NCBI GenBank assembly: GCA_944989445.1
Contig: CALYLW010000428.1
Span: forward strand, 285,001 to 349,000
Origin: Ampullaceana balthica
Taxonomy: Eukaryota; Mollusca; Gastropoda; Lymnaeidae
Direction of reading: 5' to 3'
Length of the DNA stretch: 64,000 nucleotides
Shown here one piece after another: positions 1-11,081 of the stretch. Made by a program: the position numbers and the translations under genes. The notes below the pieces were generated by a model that saw nothing but the letters and a program-made list of their open reading frames with translations, had not been told where the DNA came from and made no database searches. Positions within the stretch are counted from its first letter, which is position 1, and each line of letters begins with the position of its first letter.

Positions 1-115
1 CAGCACTCCCTCCCACGCCAGCATTTCTATTCACGACACCATTGCCTTCCACACCAACACCCCTTCCAAGCCAACCCCACCCCATTTTCCAGGCAATCAT
101 TCCTTTCCACAACTG
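1..115. repeat. GT/CA-rich degenerate minisatellite, cut by window start
   Basis: Degenerate array of short units around 'cttccacaccaacacc'. Its reverse complement resembles the GT-rich array at 2875-3215, so the two are copies of one repeat in opposite orientation. It is truncated by the window edge. Confidence 0.55.
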
Positions 116-239
116 TTGGAGTCTGTTAGGGAAGATATGTCAGAATTTAAATTTTAAAAATAATTTCCTTCCCTTGTCGAAGTTTAGAGTGATTTTTTTT
201 TAGTCTTATTAAAATGAAACAATAAGAGAAGAAACCAAC

Positions 240-533
240 CAAGAATATGTGTCAACTTTTATAAGGAGAATGCGTTTGAATTATATCGGCCATGTTCTTC
301 GAATGGACGAGAGAAGACTCCCTCGTCGGGCCTTCATATGGACACCAAAAGGCAAAAGAAAACAAGGAAGACCAAAGGAAACCCATACGTAGAAAAAATC
401 AAAAGAGAAAAACTCAACCATGGGTCTAAGAAATAATAAAGACCTAATACAATTGGCGACGGATCGTCGTAAATGGAAATCCATGACTTCTGCCCTATGT
501 GCCGTCTTCGGCCCGAGAGTAATAGCTAACTAA
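240..533 (+). pseudogene. LINE ORF2 C-terminal remnant
   Basis: Translation from about 270 gives a GHVLRM motif, then basic GKRKQGRPK and later a DRRKWK motif, ending at a TAA at 531-533. This order (GHVLRM, then RGRPK, then DRxxW) is the usual region downstream of reverse transcriptase in CR1/RTE-like LINEs of animals. One in-frame TAG at about 388-390 breaks the reading frame, so this is a dead fragment. No reverse transcriptase catalytic region precedes it, so the copy is 5'-truncated. Confidence 0.7.
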
Positions 534-745
534 CTAATTTATTCCAGCACTCACCAACCTATCGGTTTTCATGCAGACCACGAAAAACACGAGAGGCATC
601 ATGATAGGAGGTCTCCAACTGTACCTTCAAGGTTGATAAATTTGGAGAAATGAATATCGTTATTTCAGTGAGATTTTTAACCCTATGATAGTGTCAAATT
701 TGGAATCAATGCGCAGATCTCGTTTCGGGAGTTAAGTGTAATAAC

Positions 746-2062
746 GTCATCTTTTAGTGACCTCATGAACTCATCATCAATATTTGTCATCTTTTAGTGA
801 CCTCATGAACTCATCATCAATATTTGTCATCTTTTAGTGACCTCATGAACTCATCATCAATATTTGTCATCTTTTAGTGACCTCATGAACTCATCATCAA
901 TATTGGTCATCTGTTACTGAACTCATGAACTCATCATCAATATTGGTCATCTTTTAGTGAACTCATGAACTCATCATCAATATTGGTCATCTGTTACTGA
1001 ACTCATGAACTCATCATCAATATTGGTCATCTTTTAGTGAACTCATGAACTCATCATCAATATTGGTCATCTTTTAGTGAACTCATGAACTCATCATCAA
1101 TATTGGTAATCTTTTAGTGAACTCATGAACTCATCATCAATATTGGTCATCTGTTACTGAACTCATGAACTCATCATCAATATTGGTCATCTTTTAGTGA
1201 ACTCATGAACTCATCATCAATATTGGTCATCTTTTAGTGAACTCATGAACTCATCATCAATATTGGTAATCTTTTAGTGAACTCATGAACTCATCATCAA
1301 TATTGGTCATCTGTTACTGAACTCATGAACTCATCATCAATATTGGTCATCTTTTAGTGAACTCATGAACTCATCATCAATATTGGTCATCTGTTACTGA
1401 ACTCATGAACTCATCATCAATATTGGTCATCTTTTAGTGAACTCATGAACTCATCATCAATATTGGTCATCTTTTAGTGAACTCATGAACTCATCATCAA
1501 TATTGGTCATCTGTTAGTGAACTCATGAACTCATCATCAATATTGGTCATCTTTTAGTGAACTCTTGAACTCATCATCAATATTGGTCATCTTTTAGTGA
1601 ACTCATGAACTCATCATCAATATTGGTCATCTTTTAGTGAACTCATGAACTCATCATTAATATTGGTCATCTTTTAGTGAACTCATGAACTCATCATCAA
1701 TATTGGTCATCTTTTAGTGACCTCATGAACTCATCATCAATATTTGTCATCTTTTAGTGAACTCATGAACTCATCATCAATATTGGTCATCTTTTAGTGA
1801 CCTCATGAACTCATCATCAATATTGGTCATCTTTTAGTGACCTCATGAACTCATCATCAATATTGGTCATCTTTTAGTGACCTCATGAACTCATCATCAA
1901 TATTGGTCATCTTTTAGTGACCTCTTGAACTCATCATCAATATTGGTCATCTTTTAGTGACCTCATGAACTCATCAATATTGGTAATCTTTTAGTGACTC
2001 AAGAACTCATCATCAATATTGGTCATCTTTTAGTGAACTCAAGAACTTATCATCAATATTGG
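746..2062. repeat. 40-bp tandem satellite, about 33 copies
   Basis: The unit is 40 bp, with the core 'actcatgaactcatcatcaa' followed by tattggtcatcttttagtga. Copies differ at few sites: cctcatg or actcatg, tatttg or tattgg, and cttttagtga or ctgttactga. The ctgttactga variant recurs at irregular multiples of 40 bp, hinting at higher-order amplification of multi-unit blocks. The last copies, after about 1970, are degenerate. No coding potential. Confidence 0.97.
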
Positions 2063-2169
2063 TACTCTTCCTCAGATGGTCAGCACACTAAAACTCTGAT
2101 TGGTTACACGAGGTTGTAAAATAGAATTATATTTTAATATATAATTTATTTTACCCTACATGTTATTTT

Positions 2170-2690
2170 TTAAATCCTTTATATTAACTCGTGGTGTCTG
2201 TTTGTTTGAGCCCTTGCTTGCTTGTTTGCTTGTCGAAAAAAAAATTTGGATCGATTTTTAACACACTTTCTCGTAAGCTAGCGAGCTGAAATTTTGCAGG
2301 CAGTTTGGTGCCGATGATAAAAATGATGTATCAAAATTTCAGATCGATCGCATGTACTGTAATTAAATTGTTGAATATTTTTAGATTATTTTATTTCTCA
2401 CTATGTATCATGTTAAATTTTTGAGATAGAGTGTCGCGGTGCATATTATATTGAACAACTTTTCTGTCGCGCAATAAGGTGCGTATTTTATTGACAACAC
2501 TTTTTATAAACATATTCCTGATCGGTGCGCATTATGTTAAACATGTTTTACGAGACATAACTACAATTTTGTATTTTTGGATGGTCTTGCGCTGCGTATT
2601 ATAATGAACATTCTTTTAGTTGCGTCTCGTACATAAAGGATTTATAGTCAAAAACTTGGTTTTTTACGTTTTTTTAAAATTTATTTAAGG
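2170..2690 (+). repeat. Dispersed repeat family A, copy 1
   Basis: About 500-bp element running from 'aaatcctttatattaactcg' to 'aaaggatttatagtcaaaaa'. The first 11-12 bases are the inverse of the end, a short inverted terminus. It contains the phrase 'caaaatttcagatcgatcg' and several TATAATRCGCACCG-like boxes. Other copies lie at 6484-6930, 11082-11578 and 42878-43945, with a fragment at 63712-63830. No ORF; the class is not assigned. Confidence 0.75.
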
Positions 2691-2874
2691 TTGGTTAATT
2701 CAGACTATTATTTGGCGACCTTTGCTCTGTTGTGAGATCTGAGGTCGGTAGTGTGGGCGTAAGTCTAATTATTTTTATAAATTTTAGGGGTGGCATTAAA
2801 AAATATATACTTAGGTTTGGCATTGTTCTATATTTGGAAGAGTGTCATTTTTATTCTATATTTTAGGGGTTGTA

Positions 2875-3215
2875 TTTTAAAATATATATTGGCGTATATA
2901 GGCGTGCCAGCATGAAAGGGGGTGAAACGTTTGGAAGGGGGTGCAGGTGAAGAAAGGAAGCGCTGGTGTTGATGGAGTGCTTGTGTTTTGAAGAGAGTAA
3001 TGACGTGGAATGTGTTGGTGTAGGGTGTGTGTGGAAAGGTGTGTTGTTAGTGTGGAAGGTGTGTGTACGTGTTTATGGGGAAAGGAGTGCGGATGTGGAA
3101 GAGGGTCATGGTGTGGATGGAGTGCTTGTGTTTTGAAGAGAGTAATGGTGTGGAAGGGTGTGCTGATGTGGAAGAGGGTCATGGTGTGGAAGGGTGTGCT
3201 GGCAGGGAATGCTGA
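2875..3215. repeat. GT-rich degenerate minisatellite
   Basis: Irregular units such as 'ggtgtggaagggtgtgctg' alternate with 'gatgtggaagagggtcat'. A longer block (gtggatggagtgcttgtgttttgaagagagtaatg-type) occurs twice, near 2970 and 3115. Apparent ORFs across it come from low complexity. It lies just upstream of the Helitron-like 3' end at 3442 and may be its internal minisatellite. Confidence 0.65.
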
Positions 3216-3289
3216 CGTACACAGTATATTAATTGTTAATATTATTATTGTTATATTTTTATTCAATATACATAATTCCCGTCGTCTGT

Positions 3290-3442
3290 ATGTATGTATG
3301 TTGTTCAATATGATAATAAATGAATCAAATAAAAATATATAAAATAAATAAAATAAATGAAAGTTCTGTATTGCGTTATTTTTTAATCTGATGTGTATTT
3401 ATTTTGAAAACTTCCGTCATTTTTGACGGGTGATACGCTAGT
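3290..3442 (+). mobile_element. Helitron-like 3' end
   Basis: The segment ends with a hairpin ccgtca-tttt-tgacgg (3414-3429), 8 bases, then CTAGT (3438-3442) followed by T. A short hairpin upstream of a terminal CTRRT next to T is the Helitron 3' signature. A second copy lies in reverse at 35359-35545, with homology ending close to the same point. The 5' end was not located, and no Rep/helicase coding is visible, so it is non-autonomous. Confidence 0.55.
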
Positions 3443-3624
3443 TATAACATACATTTATAACAACTGATACACAGTGTTTAAAAAGGGTGCAAATTATTAA
3501 AGCTTAGTAATGGGAAATAAAATAACAGCTTCAGCTTTTTTTCTGTTCAATGAAACAGGTTTTCCCAACAAATTTTTCAAAGCTTATTACCTTGTTCCAA
3601 CCGTTCAAAGAATATTCCCCAGGA

Positions 3625-3816
3625 CAGTGGCGTAGCTATGGGAGGGTGAGGGGGGTCCAAATTCGAAAATCTCCCCGGGCCCCAACTTGAGGGGGGTGGG
3701 GCCAATAGAGTGTCCCAATTTTTTTTTACATTAACTATTACACCACCGCCATGTATGCAAGGCCCCCCAAAGAGGTCAAGCCCCCAAATCCCTACAAATC
3801 CCAAGCTACGCCACTG
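3625..3816. mobile_element. hAT-like MITE, CAGTGGCGTAGCT termini
   Basis: 192 bp with perfect inverted ends CAGTGGCGTAGCT and AGCTACGCCACTG. The flanking octamers ccccagga and caacagga match at 6 of 8 positions, fitting a decayed 8-bp hAT duplication. Confidence 0.75.
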
Positions 3817-3909
3817 CAACAGGAACACGTATTTAAATTTCAAACTACAACGTGTTATCGTGGCTTATTGGAGTGGACATTACGTCTCAAACGACGGCGT
3901 CATTTAAAC

Positions 3910-4099
3910 CAGTGCTTCTCAAAGTGGTGGTCCGCTGACCGGTGCCGGTCCGTGGGCCATCCGATGCCGGTCCGCAGAAGTGACCTAGAAAGGACATTTC
4001 GCTACCACGTCAGTGCAAGGAAAATAGTTCACCGCTCCCTGGTGCAATGGAAAAAAAAATTCCTGCCGGTCCGCAATACTAAAAGTTTGAGAAGCACTG
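3910..4099. mobile_element. hAT-like MITE, CAGTGCTTCTCAAA termini, copy 1
   Basis: Ends CAGTGCTTCTCAAA and TTTGAGAAGCACTG, with interior repeats of 'gccggtccg'. Flanks atttaaac and atttagac match at 7 of 8. The same family occurs at 32729-32914 (perfect duplication) and as a decayed piece at 32187-32305. Confidence 0.85.
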
Positions 4100-4474
4100 A
4101 TTTAGACCACGGAGGGGGACGTGAAGACGTATTTTTGGTGCGAGAGTCATGACCAGAAGTAAACACAGTGTTATTGACCTCCGCATCTTACCTGACGATT
4201 TCTCAACCAGACAAACACATCGGCACGCCCCCACTACAATAATCACCTGTTTACGTTTGTCCCTTTTCACCGGGGCCTGAACAGCAAGCACCCCCTACCC
4301 CCCTCCACAAAACCAAAGCACATTTATTTATTTTTTGCGCTGTAAGGATCTCATTTCCTGTACAGACCGTGAAAGTCCCATCTGGTATCTGGGTCAGCTA
4401 GCTGCAGCGGTAATTAAATATTGCTTGGATTTGTATGGCAACGACATGTCACATAAATAAATACAATTGTTTGG

Positions 4475-4700
4475 CAGGGGCGTAGCCGGTGTGTTTGGAG
4501 CCTTGAAAGTATAAGCAGTTGTTTTTTTTTAATCTCCCATTTCCGGCAACACTGTTAAGCCTGATAAAAACCATCATTATCATATCAACAAATCAAAGCA
4601 TTTCGCCACCACTAGATATTGGCCAGGGGTCTTTTTTTTTCTTTCCTTTTGACACCTCTCCTCCCAGGAGCTACGTATATATAGTCGACCACCCCTTGCA
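4475..4700. mobile_element. Decayed hAT-like MITE, CAGGGGCGTAGC start
   Basis: Starts CAGGGGCGTAGCCGG. A partial complement, GGAGCTACG, lies at about 4666-4675, followed by ccaccccttg. The right end is eroded, so the boundary is approximate and no duplication is seen. Confidence 0.4.
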
Positions 4701-4839
4701 TACGTGACAATTATTTATTTATTGCTCTCAGAATGCTAGACTATTAACTACCAAGGTATCATCTTCTTACCCATAATCAAACTTACGTGTGTTGAAAACG
4801 ATTGCGAACATACATCTGGAAATATAAACCTACAAAAAA

Positions 4840-5035
4840 GTGGCGGGCCCCACCGGGAGGACACCATCTCAAGAGGTGACACTATCACAAGGGGTGACCC
4901 AAAAGTTTTAAAATTCTTTATGTTACAGTTATTTATCACTGGCAGACTCGCAGGAGGTCTGTGTGGGGGTTAGTCATGAGGAGGTGACACCGTGAGCTAC
5001 CGCACTGGAGGACACAAACCCTAGTGACGCCTCTG
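4840..5035 (+). mobile_element. hAT-like MITE family C (CAGAGGCGTC ends), decayed copy
   Basis: Ends with GTGACGCCTCTG (5024-5035). The interior (atcacaaggggtgac, then gaggtgacaccgtgagctac) matches the copies at 50211-50394, 57886-58075 and 61432-61633. The left end is eroded. Confidence 0.7.
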
Positions 5036-5575
5036 CAGTACAGCCTGACATAAATCAATCTCCAACATTTCCAGACCAAAATATTAATTCCCGAAATCTG
5101 ATCGTTATCGAGAGACGTAAACAGGCCACGATTTTGTTACAACGCATCAATCAATTTGTTCCAATGCATTACAACTGAATGTCCTCTTTAAAAAAAAAGA
5201 AATTTGTTCAATACGGTAACATAGCCGGATTTGTAAAAATGACAGGATTCCGGATTTGCCGGAGCCGGAGCCAAAATCCGGTTCACCCGCTAATAAGAAC
5301 AGAATGAATGCTCTGCAGGAGTTCATTAATATTTTGACAGGGGTCCATCCCATCTTGATTTTAAAAAAAACAAAAAAAACAACACTTGTCCCAATGCAAT
5401 CCTGGGCGGGTATTATGGAGAATTAGCTGCTGCCCATACAGCATATCCCCCCCTCTCCACGTCAATGGTGTAAACCAAGGGAACGACTTGCGTCGATGCA
5501 GCTTGGCTGCCATTGGCGTCGCAGGAGCTGCCGGAATGTACGTAACTCTTATGTATAGACCGCCTGAAGGTGGCA

Positions 5576-5970
5576 GGGTGGTGTGACTGGGACCATTCTC
5601 ATCATATATATATTCTCATCATATATATATACCAGCTTTGTGCTGCTGTGCCAGGTTGGTGTGACTGGGACCATTCTCATCATATATATACCAGCTATGT
5701 GCTGCAGTGCCAGGTTGGTGTGACTGGGACCATTCTCATCATATATATATATACCAACTATGTGCTGCTGTGCCAGGTTGGTGTGACTGGGACCATTCTC
5801 ATCATATATATATATACCAGCTATGTGCTGCTGTGCCAAGTTGGTGTGACTGGGACCATTCTCATCATATATATACCAGCTATGTGCTGCTGTGCCAGGT
5901 TGGTGTGACTGGGACCATTCTCATCATATATATACCAGCTATGTGCTGCTGTACCAGGTTGGTGTGTCCT
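5576..5970. repeat. 59-63-bp minisatellite with variable (TA)n, about 7 copies
   Basis: Unit 'gtgtgactgggaccattctc' + atca(ta)n + 'ccagctatgtgctgctgtgc'. Length varies with the TA run. Read on the minus strand it continues the frame of the LINE zinc-finger tail next to it (5971-6060), so the array appears to have grown from the end of a LINE ORF. Confidence 0.9.
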
Positions 5971-6060
5971 TTAGTCACTTATGAGACCAATCTTTGCCTG
6001 AAAGGTGCGGCCACAGATCGGACATGAGATGGTCGTGATCTCTCCTGGACAGTCTTCTGG
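5971..6060 (-). pseudogene. LINE ORF2 terminal zinc-finger fragment
   Basis: The minus strand reads CPICGRTFQAKIGLIS then D-stop-R-T-H. This is the C2H2-like finger closing many CR1/RTE-like LINE ORF2 proteins (CPIC, GRTF, KIGL, SHxRTH). The first His is replaced by Asp and a TAA follows at once, so it is non-functional. Confidence 0.65.
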
Positions 6061-6483
6061 ACTTGGCAGCAGCCTGTTGTCTTGTTTCATTCACAGGTTT
6101 CTGCGCCGTTCTGTAAAATTAAGCCGCCAGGGGTCTCGGTCGCTGGCTGTGTGGCCTCCAAGGTGTCATGTCAGATGCAGCAAGCCTCCCATGACATCAT
6201 CATCAGTACTAACTAACAGAACTTACGCAGTCTGAAAAGCTTGAGATAGCTGCCCTTAAAGCTTTGTATATAACACATGCAGAAATTTACTGGGCAGTGC
6301 CATACAACATTGTCTGAACGCAGCACGCGCTGCCGTACACCCCCCCCCCAATCCCACTCCACCCCAGCTATGTCAGGCGTGGGGTACAAAGTCATCAGGT
6401 GCACAACTTTATGAGAGCGTAGCCTGCAATGCCGTAATATCGAGTCCCTGCTGTAATCTTAATGTTAAATTTTTAAAAACCCT
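6061..6483. other. No gene recognised
   Basis: Mixed sequence with a C-run near 6341. Nothing supportable on either strand. Confidence 0.5.
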
Positions 6484-6930
6484 TAAAAACCCAAGTTTTT
6501 TACTATAAATCCTTTAAATACGAAACATAACTAAAAGAATGTTCACTCTAATACGCAGCGCAGGACAATCCAAAAATCAAACATTTTAGTTATGTCTCGT
6601 AAAACATGCTTAATATAATGCGCACCGATCGGGAATATATTTTTAAAAAACTATCGTCCATATAATACGCACCGAATCGCGCAACAGGAAAGTTTTAAAA
6701 AGGTCGTTCAATATAATACGCACCGCGACACTCTATCTAAAAAATTTAACATGATACATAGAGATAAATAAATTAAACTAAAAATCCAATAATTGAATTA
6801 CAGTACATGCGATCGATCTGAAATTTTGATGAGGAAGTGGGTTATAAAGCGATCCAAAGTTTTTTCGACAAGGGCTCAAACAAACAATCAACCAACCAGA
6901 CACCACAAGTTAAAATAAAGGATTTTTAAA
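6484..6930 (-). repeat. Dispersed repeat family A, copy 2
   Basis: Reverse-oriented copy running from 'aaaacccaagttttttacta' to the caaacaaacaatc...gacaccac end. It carries the same TATAATRCGCACC boxes as copy 3. Confidence 0.75.
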
Positions 6931-8706
6931 AAAGGATTATTTGGTAGGGCATTGCTATCTTCTTATACACGCAACACTACCAAATATCCAACAGCGCCCT
7001 ATAAACCCCACACTCCAACCAAACATATTTCATGCTTAGCGTTTTAATTCTTTTTTAAATTACTCAACGAATTCAATATTAAAAATTATTTCACTGTATT
7101 TCTTTTAACCAATATGACGAGATAAACGTAGTCATGGTGACATCGATCTTTTTCCTGTTTTGAAGTTTTCCCTTAAAAATAAAAATAAAATAAAAATTAA
7201 AAAATAATTTTCAAAAATTATAAAAAAAACAAAGACAATCAATTTTTTAACCTTTCCCGTCCTATTACCGTAAGCTTTGTTAAACCTACTTGACCTGTTT
7301 CCTCCCCCCCCCCACACCTCCCTTCCGCACTCTACTCTCTTACTTCCCGCTGACCTCTTGATGGCCTGCCTCACTCACCAACAACCTATTACTGCTTCGG
7401 TCACCATGACAACCCATGAACACAACGCTAAATACTAACATCGATGAAATCAATACTCTCTACCCAACTTCCACCCCCCCCACACACACACACATGTTGT
7501 TGCTGTTTGGATCAACATTTTATCGAGACTATGTCAGCAGCCTACTGGCATGCCATTTCTTAAAAAGGCACTTCGTGAGAATATGAGATGGGTGGAGTTC
7601 TGTTTCTTATTCGTTTTAGCCGACACGAAGTATTCCCTATCTCCACGCACTGTCTCCAACTTGAGACGAGCCGAGTTATGTTTCTTATTTGTTGAGGTCG
7701 ACACGACGTATTCCTGTCCCCACACACTGTCATCAAGAAACGTATCTTGATTGTAACAGCTGAGAGTAGTAATGAGTTAAAACAATTAGAAAACACAAGT
7801 GTGTTTACCTTTGGCTTGGGACTCAGAACGTTGATGAAACGTTACATAATTAAATCTGGCATCGCTGTCCTTAGATTACTTTTGTTAAGAGGAAGATACG
7901 AGAGATAGCAGTAGATGATGCCAAAGTAATATATAACAATGATGAATTAAAAAAAAATTTTAAAGAGCGGACATATTAAAAAAAATTACTTAAATTTTGA
8001 ATAATATTTTTTTCAGAACATTTCTTAAATTGATAAAAAAGCGTGTACTCTCCTTGGTTATTCAAAATTTAGATAAAAGTTAAGTCAGAACGGACTAAAA
8101 AGTCTATATAATCAAGCTAGAAATTGAAAAAGGAAGGGTTGTATGTTGTTGTTTTCTTGTTTGTTTGTTTGTTTGTTTGTTTTTTTTTGGGGGGGGTCCT
8201 TAATTTCATATAATTTCCTTAAAATGTAATGTATAAGTTTTGTTTCTAATTTTCTCAAAATCTATTTTTCCTTAAAATTTCTTCACATTTAACATTGTAA
8301 CGTCTAAATTACTTATTTAATAAGTCTTCAAATTGGCAAGAATTTCTTTGAATATGTATTGATTTGGCTTGGTATTTTTTTTCTTTAATTCTGTTCTGAA
8401 AACTAGGGAAGATATTCAGGAAAATGCCCTCCTCTACCCTAAAAAATTTTCATCGAAAAACATGGACAATATCTAAAACTTCAGGTAAATTTCTTTCCTT
8501 AAAAAAAAATATAAAACCATTACAATCAATTTTATACACAAATATAGCGATAATGAGTTCTACAGCATGTCAGATTTGTAAGGTCCTGAGTAATTTCTTC
8601 TTGAGGTACATTGATTTTCAATGTGACGAAATGTTAACATTTTCCCAAAAAACGTACGCCTAAAAAATTATGAATTATTCACTTTTTAACAACTTAAAAT
8701 TTTAAT
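6931..8706. other. AT-rich intergenic DNA; no gene recognised
   Basis: Contains an imperfect duplication of about 75 bp at roughly 7585-7735 (gttctgtttcttattcg-type, then gttatgtttcttatttg-type) and a (GTTT)n/T run at 8156-8195. Short ORFs have no recognisable family. Confidence 0.5.
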
Positions 8707-8928
8707 GGCTGCGTCACATTTGTGTAGTTTTGAGATATTCAAGTTTTAACGTTCAAAATTATAAAGATTTCTTATAAATTAACTAAATAGATTTAAATTT
8801 TTAATAGGGTCAAAGACATAATTTTTTCAGAAAACCTCATTCAGAGCATTCTATTTTTGATCTTTTATCAGATTCAGGAGTAACTAGAAAAAAATCAAAA
8901 ATGTCACATGGCCGTTTCTTCCCTTGAG
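8707..8928 (-). mobile_element. MITE with CTCAAGGGAAGAAACGGC end, partial copy
   Basis: Reverse-oriented, partial copy of the element at 8948-9082. It ends in gccgtttcttcccttgag and lacks the distal terminus. It lies head-to-head with its partner. Confidence 0.65.
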
Positions 8929-8947
8929 GTCTTATAATATATAAGAC

Positions 8948-9082
8948 CTCAAGGGAAGAAACGGCAATGTGACATTTTTGAATCTACTTAGTTAATTTAT
9001 AAGAAATCTTTATAATTTTGAACGTTAAAACTTGAATATCTCAAAACTACACAAATGTGACGTAGCCGTTTCTTCCCTTGAG
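8948..9082 (+). mobile_element. 135-bp MITE with CTCAAGGGAAGAAACGGC ends
   Basis: The terminal inverted repeat is about 20-28 bp: 'ctcaagggaagaaacggc' opens and gccgtttcttcccttgag closes. With the adjacent reverse copy it forms a near-perfect palindrome (arms of about 40 bp centred near 8938) flanked by longer arms of about 90 bp. Confidence 0.75.
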
Positions 9083-9339
9083 CAGGCATCTAAAAATACA
9101 AATGTTTTAACTTTTCATATTTGTGTTCCTTAAATAATATATATATTCATATATATATTTACGCTCAATTATGTATGATGCCTAACGCTAAGGGACATCA
9201 CTCTGCTTTTTTAAAATTTTGTGTTGTAAGCAGTGCTGATTGACTCAAATAGTTATTTTTTGGTGCAGTAATTTAGTGCGCTGCTTTCTAAAATTAGTTT
9301 AAAAATCGTGTGGTGATTAGCACTGTAAAAATTATTATA

Positions 9340-9801
9340 TAAATACTTTGTTTAATTTTCAGGAATATTTCGTATTTATCATACAAGGATAAGTTACTTG
9401 GGCTTTTGACCAAAAAAAAGGGGGTGCCGTAGGCGCCCTACAACATCAATTTAAAATTACTTTGTGTACATTTAAGGTAGTTTAATATTAGGTATCTATC
9501 ATACAAGGACAAGTTTGTTGGGCTTTTGAAAAAAGTGGGCGCCGCAGCACAACCTATATTATATACATACTTTGTGTACATTTCAGGAATATTTCGTATT
9601 TATCATACAAGGATAAGTTTCTTGAGCTTTTGACATTAAAAAAAAATATTATAAAATACTTTGTGTACATTTAAGAATTTTTAATATTAAGTATTTATCA
9701 TACAAGGACAAGTTAGTTGGGCTTTTGAAAAAGGTGGGCGCCGTAGGCGCACTTAAAAAAGGGGGCGCAGCAGGCGCCACGGTGCCGCAGCACAAACTAG
9801 T
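9340..9801 (+). repeat. Degenerate ~120-bp tandem repeat ending in CTAGT
   Basis: Three to four diverged copies of ctttgtgtacattt / tatcatacaaggacaagtt / gggcttttgaaaa / gggcgccgtaggcgcc. The array closes with the potential hairpin ggcgc-cacg-gtgcc, 10 bases, then CTAGT at 9797-9801. This resembles a Helitron 3' end, but the next base is A rather than T. Confidence 0.6.
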
Positions 9802-9819
9802 ATATATATATATATATAT

Positions 9820-10454
9820 TAGGGCTGTTATCGATTATTTAAATTTAATCGTTCAATTTTGAAAAATTATCGATTAATAAATCGATAATTTCGATCAAAG
9901 CCAAAAGTAGAAATTTATGACGTCATTAAACTGAAAATTTGTCACGGACATTGAAAATTAAGAATATTTTGAACTAAATTTTATGACAATGTGTTGATAC
10001 TTGATCGGATGTTTGTGCTGAAGGTGGTACGTCAGCGATGTATTTGATCCTTGAAAAGAGAATTGTTTATGGCAGTGAACACAGTAAACTTTTTCACCAT
10101 CTTCGACTTTGCCATCCGCAGTTAGCTTAAAAACAAAATTTTTGCTCAACTTTCTAGTTATATGTTTAAATTTAACTGCGCTGATGCTGTCAGCCATTTT
10201 TTAGTTGACGTTGCCGTTCCACATAATGTAATAAAATAAATTATAATATTACGCGGGAGAAGTTTGTACGTACAAAAATACATAAATTATTATTAATTAT
10301 TAATAATTAATGATTTATTAATAAAAAAAAACTTTAAAAATATTATAAATATTTTCTATAATTTTAAACGAATTTTTATCGATTAAAAATATTTTATTCG
10401 ATAAAAAATGTTAACGATTAATCTAGAAATTAATCGTTAATTTCCGCAGCCCTA
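9820..10454 (-). mobile_element. hAT element family D (TAGGGCTG ends), BED-bearing deletion copy
   Basis: 635 bp with ends TAGGGCTG and CAGCCCTA, followed inward by inverted taatcg-rich arms. Flanks atatatat and aaatatat match at 7 of 8. It carries the BED-finger ORF 10197-9958 but no transposase core. It was inserted into the (TA)n tract directly after the repeat above. Confidence 0.85.
9958..10197 (-). pseudogene. hAT transposase N-terminus with BED zinc finger
   Basis: 79-residue ORF starting MADSISAV. Residues 38-64 contain C39-x2-C42 and H58-x4-H63 with aromatic and basic residues between, the BED-finger pattern (C-x2-C, then H-x4-H) that binds transposon ends in hAT transposases. The frame stops within the element and the RNase H-like catalytic region is absent, so this is an N-terminal relic. 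The related ORF fragment at 40300-40210 is from a sister copy. Confidence 0.75.
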
Positions 10455-11081
10455 AAATATATATATATATATTATATATATATAATTATATAACTACCCG
10501 AGTGAGTGTGAAATGTTGGTTTGTTACTAAGGGATGTAATCAAGTATTTTATATCAGAAACCCATTCAATGAGCAGATGACCCGATAGCATCCCTTATAA
10601 ATCGTTGTTTTATTTATAAAATAACTCATTTCCCGTATTATTTGCCATGGAAACAAAATCATTTAATTTACTTTAGCCTACACACAAAAAGAAATAATTG
10701 TTTAAAAAATGAAAAAAAATCACTTTGGCCTACAGAAACTATGAGCTTATTTAATTATTGTCTTAAAGAAATAAAACACCATCAACTGTGAAGCTAGTGG
10801 GGTATTAGCTTGAAAATAAACTTGATACACAACCGACTATACATAATTTTTAAAATGTATTTGACTCTAAGATATTTCAATATAATTATAATTAACCAAA
10901 CTCTGAAGAAGAATTACGCGTTAATTTCCTAATGGGTTTCTTTACGATGAAAAGACTTTTAAAATTATAATTTAAATTAAATATTTTATAACATGTTAAC
11001 AGAAGTGCACAAAAGCTGACGCTGAATTTTATTACAAGATAAAAACTTATCATTACAATAAAAATTTAAAAAAACCCGTAA
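10455..11081. other. AT-rich intergenic DNA; nothing recognised
   Basis: Low-complexity TA start, then unassigned AT-rich sequence without ORFs. Confidence 0.5.

Noticed and set aside
746..2062. CRISPR-like array
   Set aside because: Repeats are contiguous 40-bp tandem units without unique spacers, in a eukaryotic genome.
2877..3342. 143- and 110-codon frames over the GT-rich array
   Set aside because: Low-complexity minisatellite translation on both strands at the same place.
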